DNA of 64,000 nt, from the NCBI GenBank assembly GCA_943370285.1, contig CALRQJ020000016.1, positions 1 through 64,000 on the forward strand, in the 5' to 3' direction. Each line of letters opens with the position of its first letter. Within the stretch, counting starts at the first letter, position 1. The notes beneath the pieces were generated by a model, which was not told the origin of the DNA, made no database searches, and was given only the letters and a program-made list of their open reading frames with translations. A program made the position numbers and the translations under genes. Source of the stretch: CALRQJ02 sp943370285 (GTDB lineage Bacteria; Bacteroidota; Bacteroidia; Chitinophagales; Chitinophagaceae). This document shows positions 14,680-23,571 of the stretch, piece by piece.

Positions 14680-16032
14680 ATGAAGAAAATTTTCCCCATT
14701 ATTGTTTTATTGGTCTCTTTATCGCTGTTAGGGCTAATTATATTTCAAGCATCTTGGCTTAAAAACCTGCTTGAAGTAAGACAAGCACAATTGCTAGATA
14801 AAGTTGAAACGGCAGGAATTGCTGTTGTGCGAAATATTAGTGCACAGGCCGGTTCTTCATCCCCCTTCAATAAAATTCCTCGTAAGCCGGGTATTAAATT
14901 GTCGTCAGACGATTTTAACATTAATGGTAGCAGATTGCTTACCATCTCTCAACGTTTCTCTGTAAAAGAGATTACTGAAAAATTACAAAAAGCATTTATT
15001 GTACAAGGCTTAAAAGAAGTAAAATTTGAATTTGCTATTACAAGCAAAGCAAATATGTACATGATAGAAATGCAGAGCCAAAATTTTTTGAAAGAAAGTG
15101 ATGATACCATTCACAATAAAATAAGAATTATTCCTATTGAAGTAGGTACGGGAACCATGGAAGAAAACCTGGTTTCTGACGAACATTTAATTTTAATTGT
15201 TCCTGACTTTAAAACACAAGTTTGGGAATCGTTAAGATGGATTATTGCTGCAGCTATATTTTTTACGGTTATCATTATTGCGGCATTTTATGTTACCGTA
15301 CGAACGCTGATTAACCAAAAAAAGTTGAGTGAAATTAAAAGCGATTTCATCAACAATATGACACATGAATTTAAAACCCCTTTAGCAACCATTTCTTTAG
15401 CAATTGATGCAATACGAAATGAAAAAGTTCAAAACGATAAAGAAAAATTACAATATTTCAGTAGTATCATTAAGGAAGAAAATAAGCGAATGAATCGCCA
15501 TGTAGAAACTATTCTACAAGCTGCGGTAATGGAAAAACAAGAGTTGAAACTGAATTTAAAAACCATTCAAGTGCATGATGTAATTCAATACACGATGGAT
15601 AATTTTGGTTTACAACTGATGGATAAGAATGGAAAAATAGATTTAAATCTGCAAGCCAAAAATGATACGATTGATGCCGATGAAGTACATTTTTCTAACC
15701 TTATTTCTAATTTGGTTGATAATGCTATCAAATATTCAAAAGACAATTTATCAATCAGAATTTCCACCTATAACCATGGCAAAATGTTAGCCATTAAAAT
15801 TGAAGACAATGGTATAGGTATGAATAAAGAAACGGTTAAAAGAGTGTTTGAAAAATTCTATCGGGCACATACCGGTAATGTGCACAATGTAAAAGGTTTT
15901 GGTTTAGGTATGAGCTATGTAAAAACTGTTATCGATGCCCATAAAGGAAAGATAAGGGTAGAAAGTACTTTGGGTAAGGGAAGTACTTTTATCGTTGATA
16001 TTCCGGTTGCTAAAAAAGTCAAAACAGATTAA
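14680..16032 (+). CDS. Orphan sensor histidine kinase
   Basis: A 450-residue membrane kinase. TM1 is at about residues 4-24, a sensor region of about 160 residues with no recognised ligand domain follows, and TM2 is at about 185-207. The dimerisation/phosphoacceptor helix contains MTHEFKTPL with His229. The ATPase domain has the N box (SNLVDNAIKYS), the G1 box DNGIGM, an F box (FEKFYRAH) and the G2 box GFGLGMSYVK. It should phosphorylate a response regulator, but none is adjacent, since the next gene is the convergent queA. Its 3' end overlaps the queA stop by 4 bases. Confidence 0.92.
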   Translation: MKKIFPIIVLLVSLSLLGLIIFQASWLKNLLEVRQAQLLDKVETAGIAVVRNISAQAGSSSPFNKIPRKPGIKLSSDDFNINGSRLLTISQRFSVKEITEKLQKAFIVQGLKEVKFEFAITSKANMYMIEMQSQNFLKESDDTIHNKIRIIPIEVGTGTMEENLVSDEHLILIVPDFKTQVWESLRWIIAAAIFFTVIIIAAFYVTVRTLINQKKLSEIKSDFINNMTHEFKTPLATISLAIDAIRNEKVQNDKEKLQYFSSIIKEENKRMNRHVETILQAAVMEKQELKLNLKTIQVHDVIQYTMDNFGLQLMDKNGKIDLNLQAKNDTIDADEVHFSNLISNLVDNAIKYSKDNLSIRISTYNHGKMLAIKIEDNGIGMNKETVKRVFEKFYRAHTGNVHNVKGFGLGMSYVKTVIDAHKGKIRVESTLGKGSTFIVDIPVAKKVKTD

Positions 16033-17270
16033 TGTTTGGCCCAAATTAAACTGCCATCGCCGTAGCTTAAAAACCTGCAATCATTTTGCAAAGCATACTC
16101 GTACAGCTTCTTCCAATCATCGCCAATAAATGCAGCAATCAATAACAATAAAGTTGATTTTGGTTGATGGAAATTAGTAATAATTCCTTTTGCCAAACGC
16201 AGCGTGTAACCTGGTGCAATTAAAACTTGCGTGGTGGTCACTAATCTTTGTAAATGATTTTTTTTCATCCATTGTAAAAGAGAAGATAAAGCGACACCAA
16301 CTTCAATTGTTTGTGGTAATTCATACGCATCCCATTGTTTGATAATAATGTCATCTAAAGATGGATGGGTATTGTTTTGTTGCTGTTGATGTACAATTTT
16401 CACACCCATCCAATACAATGTTTCTATGGTTCTTAGCGATGTTGTACCCACCGGCACAATGGTTTTATTGGCATATTTCATTAACGTTTCTATGGTGTTA
16501 ATATCAACATCAATAAACTCTGTATGCATGTCATGCTCGGCTAATTTACTAGCTTTTACCGGCTTAAATGTTCCTGCTCCAACATGTAAGGTTACATAGC
16601 TGATTGCCATATTTTTTTCAGCTAATGCAGACAGTAAAGCGGTAGTAAAATGTAAACCTGCAGTAGGTGCAGCAACCGAGCCATCATGTTTGGCATAAAT
16701 AGTTTGATAACGATCTTTATCTGAGTTTTCTGCCACTCGATTTAGATAAGGTGGTAGCGGAATAATGCCAGCAATATGTAATATTTCTGCAAAGCTTAGC
16801 TGTGGCTCATCCCAGCTCAATTCTATCATATAACTATCAGCTAATTTTTCTAATAATATGGCAGATAGTGTAATAACTGTATCGCCATATGTTATTGATT
16901 TTGTTAAAGCACCCGATTTCCATTTTTTAGCGCCACCAACCAAACACTTCCACCACACTTTGTTTTTTTGCAGCATGGCGGTTGTGATATCTGCATATTG
17001 TTGATGTGGTTCTAAACAAAAGATTTCAATGTTGCCCCCACTTGATTTTTGAAACAATAATCTGGCTTCAACTACTTTGGTATTATTGAATACCAACAAT
17101 GTATTGTTGGGTAAATAATCTGGTAGATTTTTGTAAATGCTTTCACTAATCAATCCATTGTTATACACTAATAATTTGGATTGATCTCTCTCTGCCAAGG
17201 GATATCTTGCAATGCGTTCATCGGGTAAGTCGTAACTAAAATCTTCAATTGAAATATTAGCAGGATGCAT
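16029..17270 (-). CDS. queA: S-adenosylmethionine:tRNA ribosyltransferase-isomerase
   Basis: QueA transfers and isomerises the ribosyl part of AdoMet onto preQ1 at the wobble position of tRNAs for Tyr, His, Asn and Asp, making epoxyqueuosine. Visible signatures are DFSYDLPDERIARYPLAERDQSKLL at the N-terminus, GSVAAPTAGLHFT (about 192-204), VTLHVGAGTFKPV and FHQPKSTLLLLIAAF near the end. The length of 413 is longer than E. coli QueA (356), mainly from insertions in the middle and C-terminal region. A TACTTTTG box lies about 15 bases upstream. Confidence 0.96.
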   Translation of the reverse strand: MHPANISIEDFSYDLPDERIARYPLAERDQSKLLVYNNGLISESIYKNLPDYLPNNTLLVFNNTKVVEARLLFQKSSGGNIEIFCLEPHQQYADITTAMLQKNKVWWKCLVGGAKKWKSGALTKSITYGDTVITLSAILLEKLADSYMIELSWDEPQLSFAEILHIAGIIPLPPYLNRVAENSDKDRYQTIYAKHDGSVAAPTAGLHFTTALLSALAEKNMAISYVTLHVGAGTFKPVKASKLAEHDMHTEFIDVDINTIETLMKYANKTIVPVGTTSLRTIETLYWMGVKIVHQQQQNNTHPSLDDIIIKQWDAYELPQTIEVGVALSSLLQWMKKNHLQRLVTTTQVLIAPGYTLRLAKGIITNFHQPKSTLLLLIAAFIGDDWKKLYEYALQNDCRFLSYGDGSLIWAKH

Positions 17271-17284
17271 GCAAATTTTTTTTG

Positions 17285-17292
17285 CAAAAGTA
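17285..17292 (-). promoter_or_regulatory. -7 box of queA
   Basis: On the minus strand TACTTTTG matches TAnnTTTG, 14 bases from the queA ATG. Confidence 0.55.
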
Positions 17293-17317
17293 ATTACAAC
17301 TAAAAGAGAACCTACAT

Positions 17318-19165
17318 TTATTCTTTGATGAATTTACCTGTCCATTTTTGTTTGGTGTCAATTAAGTTAATCATATAAGTACCTGCAGCAAGTTGACTAA
17401 TGTTGATATGTTGTATTTGATTGATTGACTGTTGGATTAACTGACTAATTACAAGGCCTTTGCTATTTATGATTTGTATGGCAATAGGCCCTGAAGTGGT
17501 CTGGTCTAATTCAATTGTGATTCTTGAAGTGGCAGGGTTGGGATACACTATTAATGGATGTTGAATATTGCCAAAGTTGATTTTTACAATTTGGGAATAG
17601 TAAAATTCATTGTTATGATCAATCGCTTTCAGGCGATAGAAATTATAACCCGACACCGGTTGGGTATGTACGAAAGAATACGCTGTAGTATTAGTAGCTA
17701 ATTTGGAACCAATGTTTTCGAATATTATTCCATTTTTACTATGTTCAATTTCAAATATTTTCGTTTGGTCAGCAACTTTAGGAAGCCAACTCAATATAAC
17801 AGTAGCATTATTTTTTTGAGCTTTAAATTCAAAATAGCGAGTAGGAAGTGTAGTATTGTTTTTTATAAGTTTTACCAAATACACATTGGCTGACGCACTG
17901 CTTTGTGTTCCTGTATTGATGGTAAAAATATTTGGTGCGGTACTATTAATGCCACCGATAAGGTAACCCAAATTCAAAGTATCTGGCGAACTAGGTAATA
18001 ACTTGATAACTTCATTATCGTAATGCGGTAATGTTAAGTTCGGCACTAACTCAGCTCCAGAGCCTAAAAGCCCGGGCATATCACCTATTTTATTTTCAAT
18101 CATGCTGCCATTTGCATTTCTTGTGACTTTGCCAATTGTAGTAACAAATGGAACTTGATCATCTTGAATTAAATTGCCACTACTGTTATAATAGTATTGT
18201 GCCATGCCGCCAAAAAAAAGACTATGCATGGTGTTGTGTAAACTATCATAAACACCAATTTTACCGGAATGGTAATGATTAAGCAATTGCTGAAAAGTGT
18301 TATTCAATTGATGAGTTGTGGTATCAATATCAACTGAATTTAAGTAGGGTAAATTAGCTGCTGTTTGAAATACACCAGAAAATGCAGTGTAACCTAATCT
18401 ACTATCGGGAAAAACCTGCGGCGACATATTATAATCTCTTCGATGTAAAGCAGTAGCATCAGTTATAGATTGATCGTAACTGATTGCCACGTTGCCATTT
18501 GATTCATCTAACCTAAATCTTCTAATTTGATTGGTGTATGCTTGTGTAAATGATGGTCCATTATTGGGATTGTATCGACCATCAAATCGATGACCACCCA
18601 CCAATAAAAATTGGTTGCCAATTTTTCCGAGTTGGGCACCTGTTACTGCAAAAAGAGAATGATTTATGTATTTAAAATGGCTACTTATTGACATTCCGTT
18701 TTGCATAGCAGAAATTAAGTTTGGTATATCAATTACCACCAATCCATCAAATGTTTTGTGATTATTGATTGTTGCACTATAGCCATAGCCACCAATGATA
18801 TATAGTTTGTCATTGGATTGATGAAATGCCATGTTAGTAGATTGTAATTGTTCACTTAAGATAACAGGCAAACTACTGACAGGAGCAGACCAAATTAAAT
18901 TTGCCGTAGGGTTTACTACATAAATATTTGTATTGTTTTGCGAAGCAGGAAATGAAGTGTTGGGTTGTCTAGTATGAAGTCCATCAAGCCTGCCGCCAAA
19001 GATTACCCAATTGCCGTTGTATTGACCAACCGCAAATGATTGTAAACCGGGAAGGCCATTGATAATAATCGGCGTTAGTTGAATATTAAAATTTATTTGC
19101 GCCGATGAATTAAAGTTGATGAGTAAAGCTACAATTGGTAGCAAGGTTTTTCTTTTAACAAACAT
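17318..19165 (-). CDS. Secreted kelch-like protein with T9SS sorting domain
   Basis: The protein has 615 residues. A signal peptide covers 1-23 (ending NSSAQ). Residues of about 30-440 carry repeated kelch-type segments (NGNWVIFGGR, DKLYIIGGYGY, NQFLLVGGHRFDGRY), suggesting a beta-propeller. A fibronectin-like stretch at about 445-530 contains ATVILSWLPK and NFYRLKAID. A T9SS sorting domain covers the last 75 residues (LIVYPNPATSRITIEL). The protein is therefore predicted to be exported across the outer membrane and attached to or released from the surface. The ATG at 19165 is preferred over 19183 because the signal peptide starts there. The ligand is unknown. Confidence 0.82.
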   Translation of the reverse strand: MFVKRKTLLPIVALLINFNSSAQINFNIQLTPIIINGLPGLQSFAVGQYNGNWVIFGGRLDGLHTRQPNTSFPASQNNTNIYVVNPTANLIWSAPVSSLPVILSEQLQSTNMAFHQSNDKLYIIGGYGYSATINNHKTFDGLVVIDIPNLISAMQNGMSISSHFKYINHSLFAVTGAQLGKIGNQFLLVGGHRFDGRYNPNNGPSFTQAYTNQIRRFRLDESNGNVAISYDQSITDATALHRRDYNMSPQVFPDSRLGYTAFSGVFQTAANLPYLNSVDIDTTTHQLNNTFQQLLNHYHSGKIGVYDSLHNTMHSLFFGGMAQYYYNSSGNLIQDDQVPFVTTIGKVTRNANGSMIENKIGDMPGLLGSGAELVPNLTLPHYDNEVIKLLPSSPDTLNLGYLIGGINSTAPNIFTINTGTQSSASANVYLVKLIKNNTTLPTRYFEFKAQKNNATVILSWLPKVADQTKIFEIEHSKNGIIFENIGSKLATNTTAYSFVHTQPVSGYNFYRLKAIDHNNEFYYSQIVKINFGNIQHPLIVYPNPATSRITIELDQTTSGPIAIQIINSKGLVISQLIQQSINQIQHINISQLAAGTYMINLIDTKQKWTGKFIKE

Positions 19166-19234
19166 GTGGTAGAAGTTAACCACAAACGTATTGTAGTATT
19201 CTCTAGACTAGAGTGACTTTAGTTACAAACTACG

Positions 19235-20737
19235 TTACTGCTTAATAAATCTGCCGGTAGCAGCATCTCTTTTATCATCTCCCGTTATTTTAACGAAATA
19301 CGTACCTCGTTTTATAGTCATTACGTCAATGCTAATATTGTTATCTCCTTCTGCTAAAACAGCGGTGGTATTTAGAATAATTTTACCCATCAGATCGCTG
19401 ATGACCACAGTAGCATTTATTGGCTTTGGAGCACCAATAGCCATGTTCAATTGGTTGGCTACCGGATTGGGATATATATTTTGTATAACAATTTTAGACA
19501 CTTTTGTTCCTCTCAACAATACAATCGATGAATAACTAAACTGCCCATCTTTATCTCGCTGTTTTAATCGGTAATAGTTAGTGCCAATTAATGGTTTTTC
19601 ATCCATGTAATCATAACCTAAATTAGAAGCCGAACCATTGATTTGTTTAGTAGGGGTAAAATGAATAACGCTAAAATTTTTGCCGTTTGCACTTCTTTCT
19701 ACATCAAATCCTAAACTGTTTAATTCATTTTCAGTTTCCCAATGCAACAGATTTTTAGCACCCTGCTTTCCGGCATTAAAAAAAGTAAGTTTCACCGGTA
19801 ATGAACCTGAAGTGCCTGTAGCAACAACAGCAGCCAAAGAATAATTAAATGCCTTATCTACGGAATAAATGCGATAGTAATAAGGTGTGCCGGGATTTAA
19901 TCCGTTATCATTAAAGCTAGTTGCCGACCCACTATACACGACTGTACCGTTGGTGCCAATATTATTGCCTACGCCATAAATACCTTTTTCATTGGGTAAA
20001 GTTGTGGGGTCAGTATTGCCTCTTACAATAAGGTAACCACCACCATCTACTCCTGTTTGCGGTGCATTCCATTGTAAGTCAATATTGTGATTCGTTACAT
20101 GTTGGGCTGATGCCATTATTGGTGCAGCAGGAGGAGTGTTGTCAACAGTTGTTCCGGGATAAACTACCAAATCATCTAATTGAAAATTGGTAATTGCACC
20201 ACCGGTAGCTGACACCCGAAGCATCCCGTATTTGGGATTATTAGTGCTGTTTCCACTTGTGATGGGAATGTTTACTAAAGTCCAACCGTTGGTATTGCTC
20301 AAAATATTGGTCGTAACGGGTAAGCTTCCATTAATACCATCGGTATGTAAAGCCAATTGCAAAGCCCTTGCTGTTCCGCTAGGTTGTTTATAATAAAATT
20401 GTATGATGTAAGGTTGATTGTTTTCTACAGCACCATTGGGCAAAGTAGGCGTGCAAAAACCAACACCTGCACCACCGGTGTTCCATGTTAGGTATTTAGA
20501 GCCGCTTCTTGCAGCAGCAATATCATTGACAATAGTGGCAGCAGAGATGGAAGCATTAACGGTATACGTTGTTTTTTGGAGTCCGTTGTTAATAGTTGCC
20601 ACAGGTAAATTGCCATCAGCTTGACCTTCTACACCACCATCTATAGCTGCAAAAAAACCGGTTGATTGTTGTTGTGCATTGCCAATAAAACTGCAGCAAA
20701 AAGCTAGCAACAAATAAGCGGCATATATTTTTTTCAT
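19235..20737 (-). CDS. Secreted multidomain protein with FN3 and T9SS sorting domain
   Basis: This 500-residue protein has a signal peptide at 1-21 (ending GNAQ). An N-terminal beta-sandwich domain at about 25-195 ends NFQLDDLVVYPG, a style seen in carbohydrate-binding-like jelly rolls. A fibronectin type III domain lies at about 200-312 (PPAAPIMASA to PGTPYYYRIYSVDKAFNYS). A second fibronectin-like segment follows (LLHWETENELNSLGFDVERS to YYRLKQRDKDGQ). A T9SS type A sorting domain occupies the last 80 residues (NIYPNPVANQLNMAI). It is in the same direction as the kelch-like gene downstream and may be co-transcribed with it across a 69-base gap. Confidence 0.82.
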   Translation of the reverse strand: MKKIYAAYLLLAFCCSFIGNAQQQSTGFFAAIDGGVEGQADGNLPVATINNGLQKTTYTVNASISAATIVNDIAAARSGSKYLTWNTGGAGVGFCTPTLPNGAVENNQPYIIQFYYKQPSGTARALQLALHTDGINGSLPVTTNILSNTNGWTLVNIPITSGNSTNNPKYGMLRVSATGGAITNFQLDDLVVYPGTTVDNTPPAAPIMASAQHVTNHNIDLQWNAPQTGVDGGGYLIVRGNTDPTTLPNEKGIYGVGNNIGTNGTVVYSGSATSFNDNGLNPGTPYYYRIYSVDKAFNYSLAAVVATGTSGSLPVKLTFFNAGKQGAKNLLHWETENELNSLGFDVERSANGKNFSVIHFTPTKQINGSASNLGYDYMDEKPLIGTNYYRLKQRDKDGQFSYSSIVLLRGTKVSKIVIQNIYPNPVANQLNMAIGAPKPINATVVISDLMGKIILNTTAVLAEGDNNISIDVMTIKRGTYFVKITGDDKRDAATGRFIKQ

Positions 20738-20909
20738 ACAGCGTATTTTGGCGTAGAGGCAGTGTTAAATATGTATTTCAACAATCTAATGTAAAAATTA
20801 TTTGTTAAGCAGCCTACAAAATCTTCCTTTGGCATAAAATACAGCTAATGTAATACCAATGAATAAAGCCTTAACACCTCATTTAGCCTTTTTTCAGTTA
20901 ATTCGCAAC

Positions 20910-21929
20910 ATGAAAAAAGGGATAATTGCAATTGCGTTTTTAATGATACTAATGGCTTGTAAATCAGGTAAAAAAATCCCCGATGTTTCCGGTATTACAA
21001 TCGAACTTAGCTCCAGCCGTTTTGAGCAGGATTTCTTTCAGATGGATACGGCCAATATCAATGCTGCAATGGATAAGTTATTGGCTACATACGGCGACTT
21101 TGCTACCAATTTTGTGTTCAATATTTTAGGATTGCCGGCTCAACCCGACAGTAGTATTGCAGTTGAAAAAGGAATCAAACAGTTTATCGTTGCTTACAAA
21201 CCGGTGTATGATTCGGTGCAAAAGAAATATCCCAATCTTAGTACCATACAGCAAGAGGTAAAACAAGGCTTACAATTTGTACAATACTATTTCCCCACTT
21301 ATAAATCGCCAAAACAATTGGTAAGTTTTGTTGGTCCAATTGATGGATATAGCAATGTGCTAACCAACGATGCTTTAGTGGTGGGTTTGCAATTGTACTT
21401 GGGTAAAGATGCCCTGTTTTACAGCGATGATTACATCCGCAGTATATATCCGGAATATCGATCTAGAAGGTTTGAACCGGAATATATCCCTGTAAACTGC
21501 ATGAATAATATTATCGAAGACATGTATCCCTCTAATTACATGAATAAGCCAATGGTAGAGCAAATGATTGAAGCAGGCAAACGGTTATATGTACTAGACC
21601 TGTTGCTGCCTAATATTTCAGATACTTTAAAAACCGGCTACACAAAAACTCAATTAGCAGGTTGTTTTGATAATGAAGCTGCTATCTGGAACTTTTTTTT
21701 ACAAAATGATTTGTTGTTCACTAATGAACCCTCCATTACAAAAGAATATATGAACGATGGACCTAAAACCGCCGCATTAGGAGATGCTTCACCCGGGTTT
21801 ATTGGACAGTTTGTAGGTTGGCAAATCGTTAAAAAATGGTTAGATAGTCATGAAAAAACAACGCCACAACAACTGATGCAAACACCTGCAAAATTGATAT
21901 TTGAGCAAGCTAAGTACAAACCACGATAA
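20910..21929 (+). CDS. gldB: Gliding motility lipoprotein GldB
   Basis: This is a lipoprotein of the Bacteroidota gliding/T9SS gene set. The open frame reaches back to 20859, but ATG 20910 starts a clean lipoprotein signal (MKKGIIAIAFLMILMAC) with Cys17 as the lipidated residue. The 339-residue length and segments such as RFEQDFFQMDT, FVGPIDGY, GLQLYLGKDALFY and PGFIGQFVGWQIVKKW match the GldB family as I recall it. GldB is required for gliding in Flavobacterium johnsoniae; related proteins occur in non-gliding T9SS bacteria. This fits the five T9SS cargo proteins in the window. The gene lies 62 bases upstream of the MerR-B12 regulator gene. Confidence 0.85.
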   Translation: MKKGIIAIAFLMILMACKSGKKIPDVSGITIELSSSRFEQDFFQMDTANINAAMDKLLATYGDFATNFVFNILGLPAQPDSSIAVEKGIKQFIVAYKPVYDSVQKKYPNLSTIQQEVKQGLQFVQYYFPTYKSPKQLVSFVGPIDGYSNVLTNDALVVGLQLYLGKDALFYSDDYIRSIYPEYRSRRFEPEYIPVNCMNNIIEDMYPSNYMNKPMVEQMIEAGKRLYVLDLLLPNISDTLKTGYTKTQLAGCFDNEAAIWNFFLQNDLLFTNEPSITKEYMNDGPKTAALGDASPGFIGQFVGWQIVKKWLDSHEKTTPQQLMQTPAKLIFEQAKYKPR

Positions 21930-21991
21930 TCTAATTCAGCTTGAGTTTAAACGCCTTTAAACAATTTTACAATAGTTGTGTTACTTATGGC

Positions 21992-22870
21992 ATGAACTCC
22001 TTTACCATAAAAGACTTAGAGAATTTGTCAGGTATAAAAGCCCATACCATAAGAATATGGGAGCAGCGATATACCTTTCTCCGTCCGCAACGTACCGGAA
22101 CGAATATTCGTTATTATACTAGCGATGAACTAAAGACAGTACTTAACATTGCCTTGTTGAACAAGTATGGGTATAAAATATCCCATATCGATAAAATGGA
22201 TAGAATTGAAATAAAAGATAAAATTCTGTCTTTGTCGAATTCATTGGCCCAACAAGAACGTATTGTCAATGAGATGATACAGCACATGGTTGATATGGAT
22301 ATCGACAAGTTTGAAACAACCTTAGATAATTACATTATAGCTCGTGGTGTTGAAAGAAGTATTACACAAATCATTTTTCCTTTTCTTGAAAAAGTTGGAA
22401 TCCTATGGATTACAAACCATATCAATCCGGCACAAGAGCATTTAGTAACCAATATAATTAGACAAAAGCTTATTGTTGGTATTGAAGGTGCAAGCAGCCC
22501 TGTAAACCCAAATAAAACTATACTATTGTTTTTGCCGGAAGGAGAGTACCATGAGTTGGGAATCCTTTTCATCTACTTTTTGTTAAAGAGTAGAGGTGTA
22601 CGAGTATTGTATTTAGGAGCTAATGTTCCACTTAAAGACGTTCAGTATATTGTACAACTAAAAAAACCTGATGTATTGTACACCCATCTTACCTCTGTTG
22701 CAGGTAATTTTAACTTTGAAAAATTCTTAAACAATATATCACTAAGAATGGGTACCACGCCAATTATGGTATCTGGCTTGTTAACGCAGCAATATAAAAA
22801 GAAAATACCTGCGGGAATTGGCTTCAAAAAGTCATTAACTGAGGTAATGGAATATATTTCTGCCTTCTAA
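21992..22870 (+). CDS. CarH/LitR-type MerR regulator with B12-binding photoreceptor domain
   Basis: This 292-residue light-responsive transcription regulator begins with a MerR winged helix at residues 3-72 (FTIKDLENLSGIKAHTIRIWEQRY). A helical bundle covers about 75-160 and a Rossmann-like cobalamin domain 170-292. The CarH signature W-x9-E-H is complete: Trp139, Glu149 and His150, which cap the adenosyl group in Thermus CarH. The E-x-H-x-x-G cobalt-ligand motif is also present (Glu185, His187, Gly190). CarH represses carotenoid genes as an AdoCbl tetramer in the dark and releases DNA when light cleaves the Co-C bond. The adjoining sigma factor and crt genes strongly support the same role here. 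The ATG at 21992 starts exactly at the MerR helix; an upstream TTG adds unrelated residues. A terminator follows. Confidence 0.9.
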   Translation: MNSFTIKDLENLSGIKAHTIRIWEQRYTFLRPQRTGTNIRYYTSDELKTVLNIALLNKYGYKISHIDKMDRIEIKDKILSLSNSLAQQERIVNEMIQHMVDMDIDKFETTLDNYIIARGVERSITQIIFPFLEKVGILWITNHINPAQEHLVTNIIRQKLIVGIEGASSPVNPNKTILLFLPEGEYHELGILFIYFLLKSRGVRVLYLGANVPLKDVQYIVQLKKPDVLYTHLTSVAGNFNFEKFLNNISLRMGTTPIMVSGLLTQQYKKKIPAGIGFKKSLTEVMEYISAF

Positions 22871-22892
22871 CGCAATTGATTTATTCTTTTTC

Positions 22893-22927
22893 AAAGCCCT
22901 TTTGCCCCCGCAAAAGGGCTTTTTTTA
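22893..22927 (+). terminator. Terminator between the CarH-like and sigma factor genes
   Basis: A perfect 11-base stem (22895-22905 with 22910-22920) with a CCCC loop and seven Ts directly after it. It separates transcription of the regulator from that of the sigma-crt operon. Confidence 0.93.
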
Positions 22928-23011
22928 ATGTTCAAACGCCAAAATCCATCTTGTTTTACTTTTCGTATAAAATAATTAAACAAAAATGTAGCAATGTCAA
23001 AACTATATGTT

Positions 23012-23019
23012 TAACTTTG
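23012..23019 (+). promoter_or_regulatory. Candidate promoter box of the sigma-crt operon
   Basis: TAACTTTG matches TAnnTTTG, 28 bases before the sigma factor ATG. The 178-base gap (22871-23047) would also have to hold any CarH operator; I did not see an unambiguous inverted repeat of the CarH type in it. Confidence 0.5.
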
Positions 23020-23047
23020 TCGTATACTTTATTAAACACTTTGTATT

Positions 23048-23548
23048 ATGTCAACAGTAGAATTTAATCAGATGTTAGTCAATAACGCAGAGTTCTTAAA
23101 GCCCTTTGCGATGACCCTTACGAGAGATAATGAAACAGCTAAAGATTTGTTTCAGGAAACTTTGTACAGGGCTTTAGCTAATAAAGACAAGTATAATGTT
23201 GGTACCAATATTAAAGCATGGTTGTACACCATCATGCGTAATATTTTTATCAATAATTATCGTAGAAAAGTAAAGCAGAATACTATTTTAGATTCTACGC
23301 CTAACGAGTTTCTCATTAATTTGAATCAAGCCGTAACAGTGAATGAAGCTGTTGCGGGAATCAACATGAAGGAAATTACAACGGCTATTCATAATCTTCC
23401 TGATATTTTCCGCAATCCGTTTTTACTGTATTTTGATGGGTTTAAATACCACGAAATTGCAGATATGCTTGGTGAGCCTTTAGGTACCATCAAGAGTAGA
23501 ATTCACTTTGCTCGTAAATTGTTGAAAGAGCAAATTCAACGTTTTTAA
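23048..23548 (+). CDS. ECF-type sigma-70 factor heading the carotenoid operon
   Basis: This 166-residue sigma factor has only regions 2 and 4. Region 2 (about 15-85) includes DLFQETLYRAL, TNIKAWLYTIMRNIFINNYRR. Region 4 (about 105-165) includes the helix-turn-helix YHEIADMLGEPLGTIKSRIHFARKLLKEQI. It lies 23 bases before crtI, so it is the first gene of the crt operon and probably directs its transcription, as LitS does for the light-induced crt genes in Streptomyces coelicolor. No anti-sigma gene is adjacent. The upstream CarH-like protein is therefore the likely switch, acting on this gene's promoter; this is inference from layout. Confidence 0.9.
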   Translation: MSTVEFNQMLVNNAEFLKPFAMTLTRDNETAKDLFQETLYRALANKDKYNVGTNIKAWLYTIMRNIFINNYRRKVKQNTILDSTPNEFLINLNQAVTVNEAVAGINMKEITTAIHNLPDIFRNPFLLYFDGFKYHEIADMLGEPLGTIKSRIHFARKLLKEQIQRF

Positions 23549-23571
23549 TTCAATTCGCTTAACTTTCCTTC

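Noticed and set aside
22876..23067. 63-codon frame between the CarH-like and sigma genes
   Set aside because: It covers a perfect terminator and the sigma promoter; not plausible as a gene.
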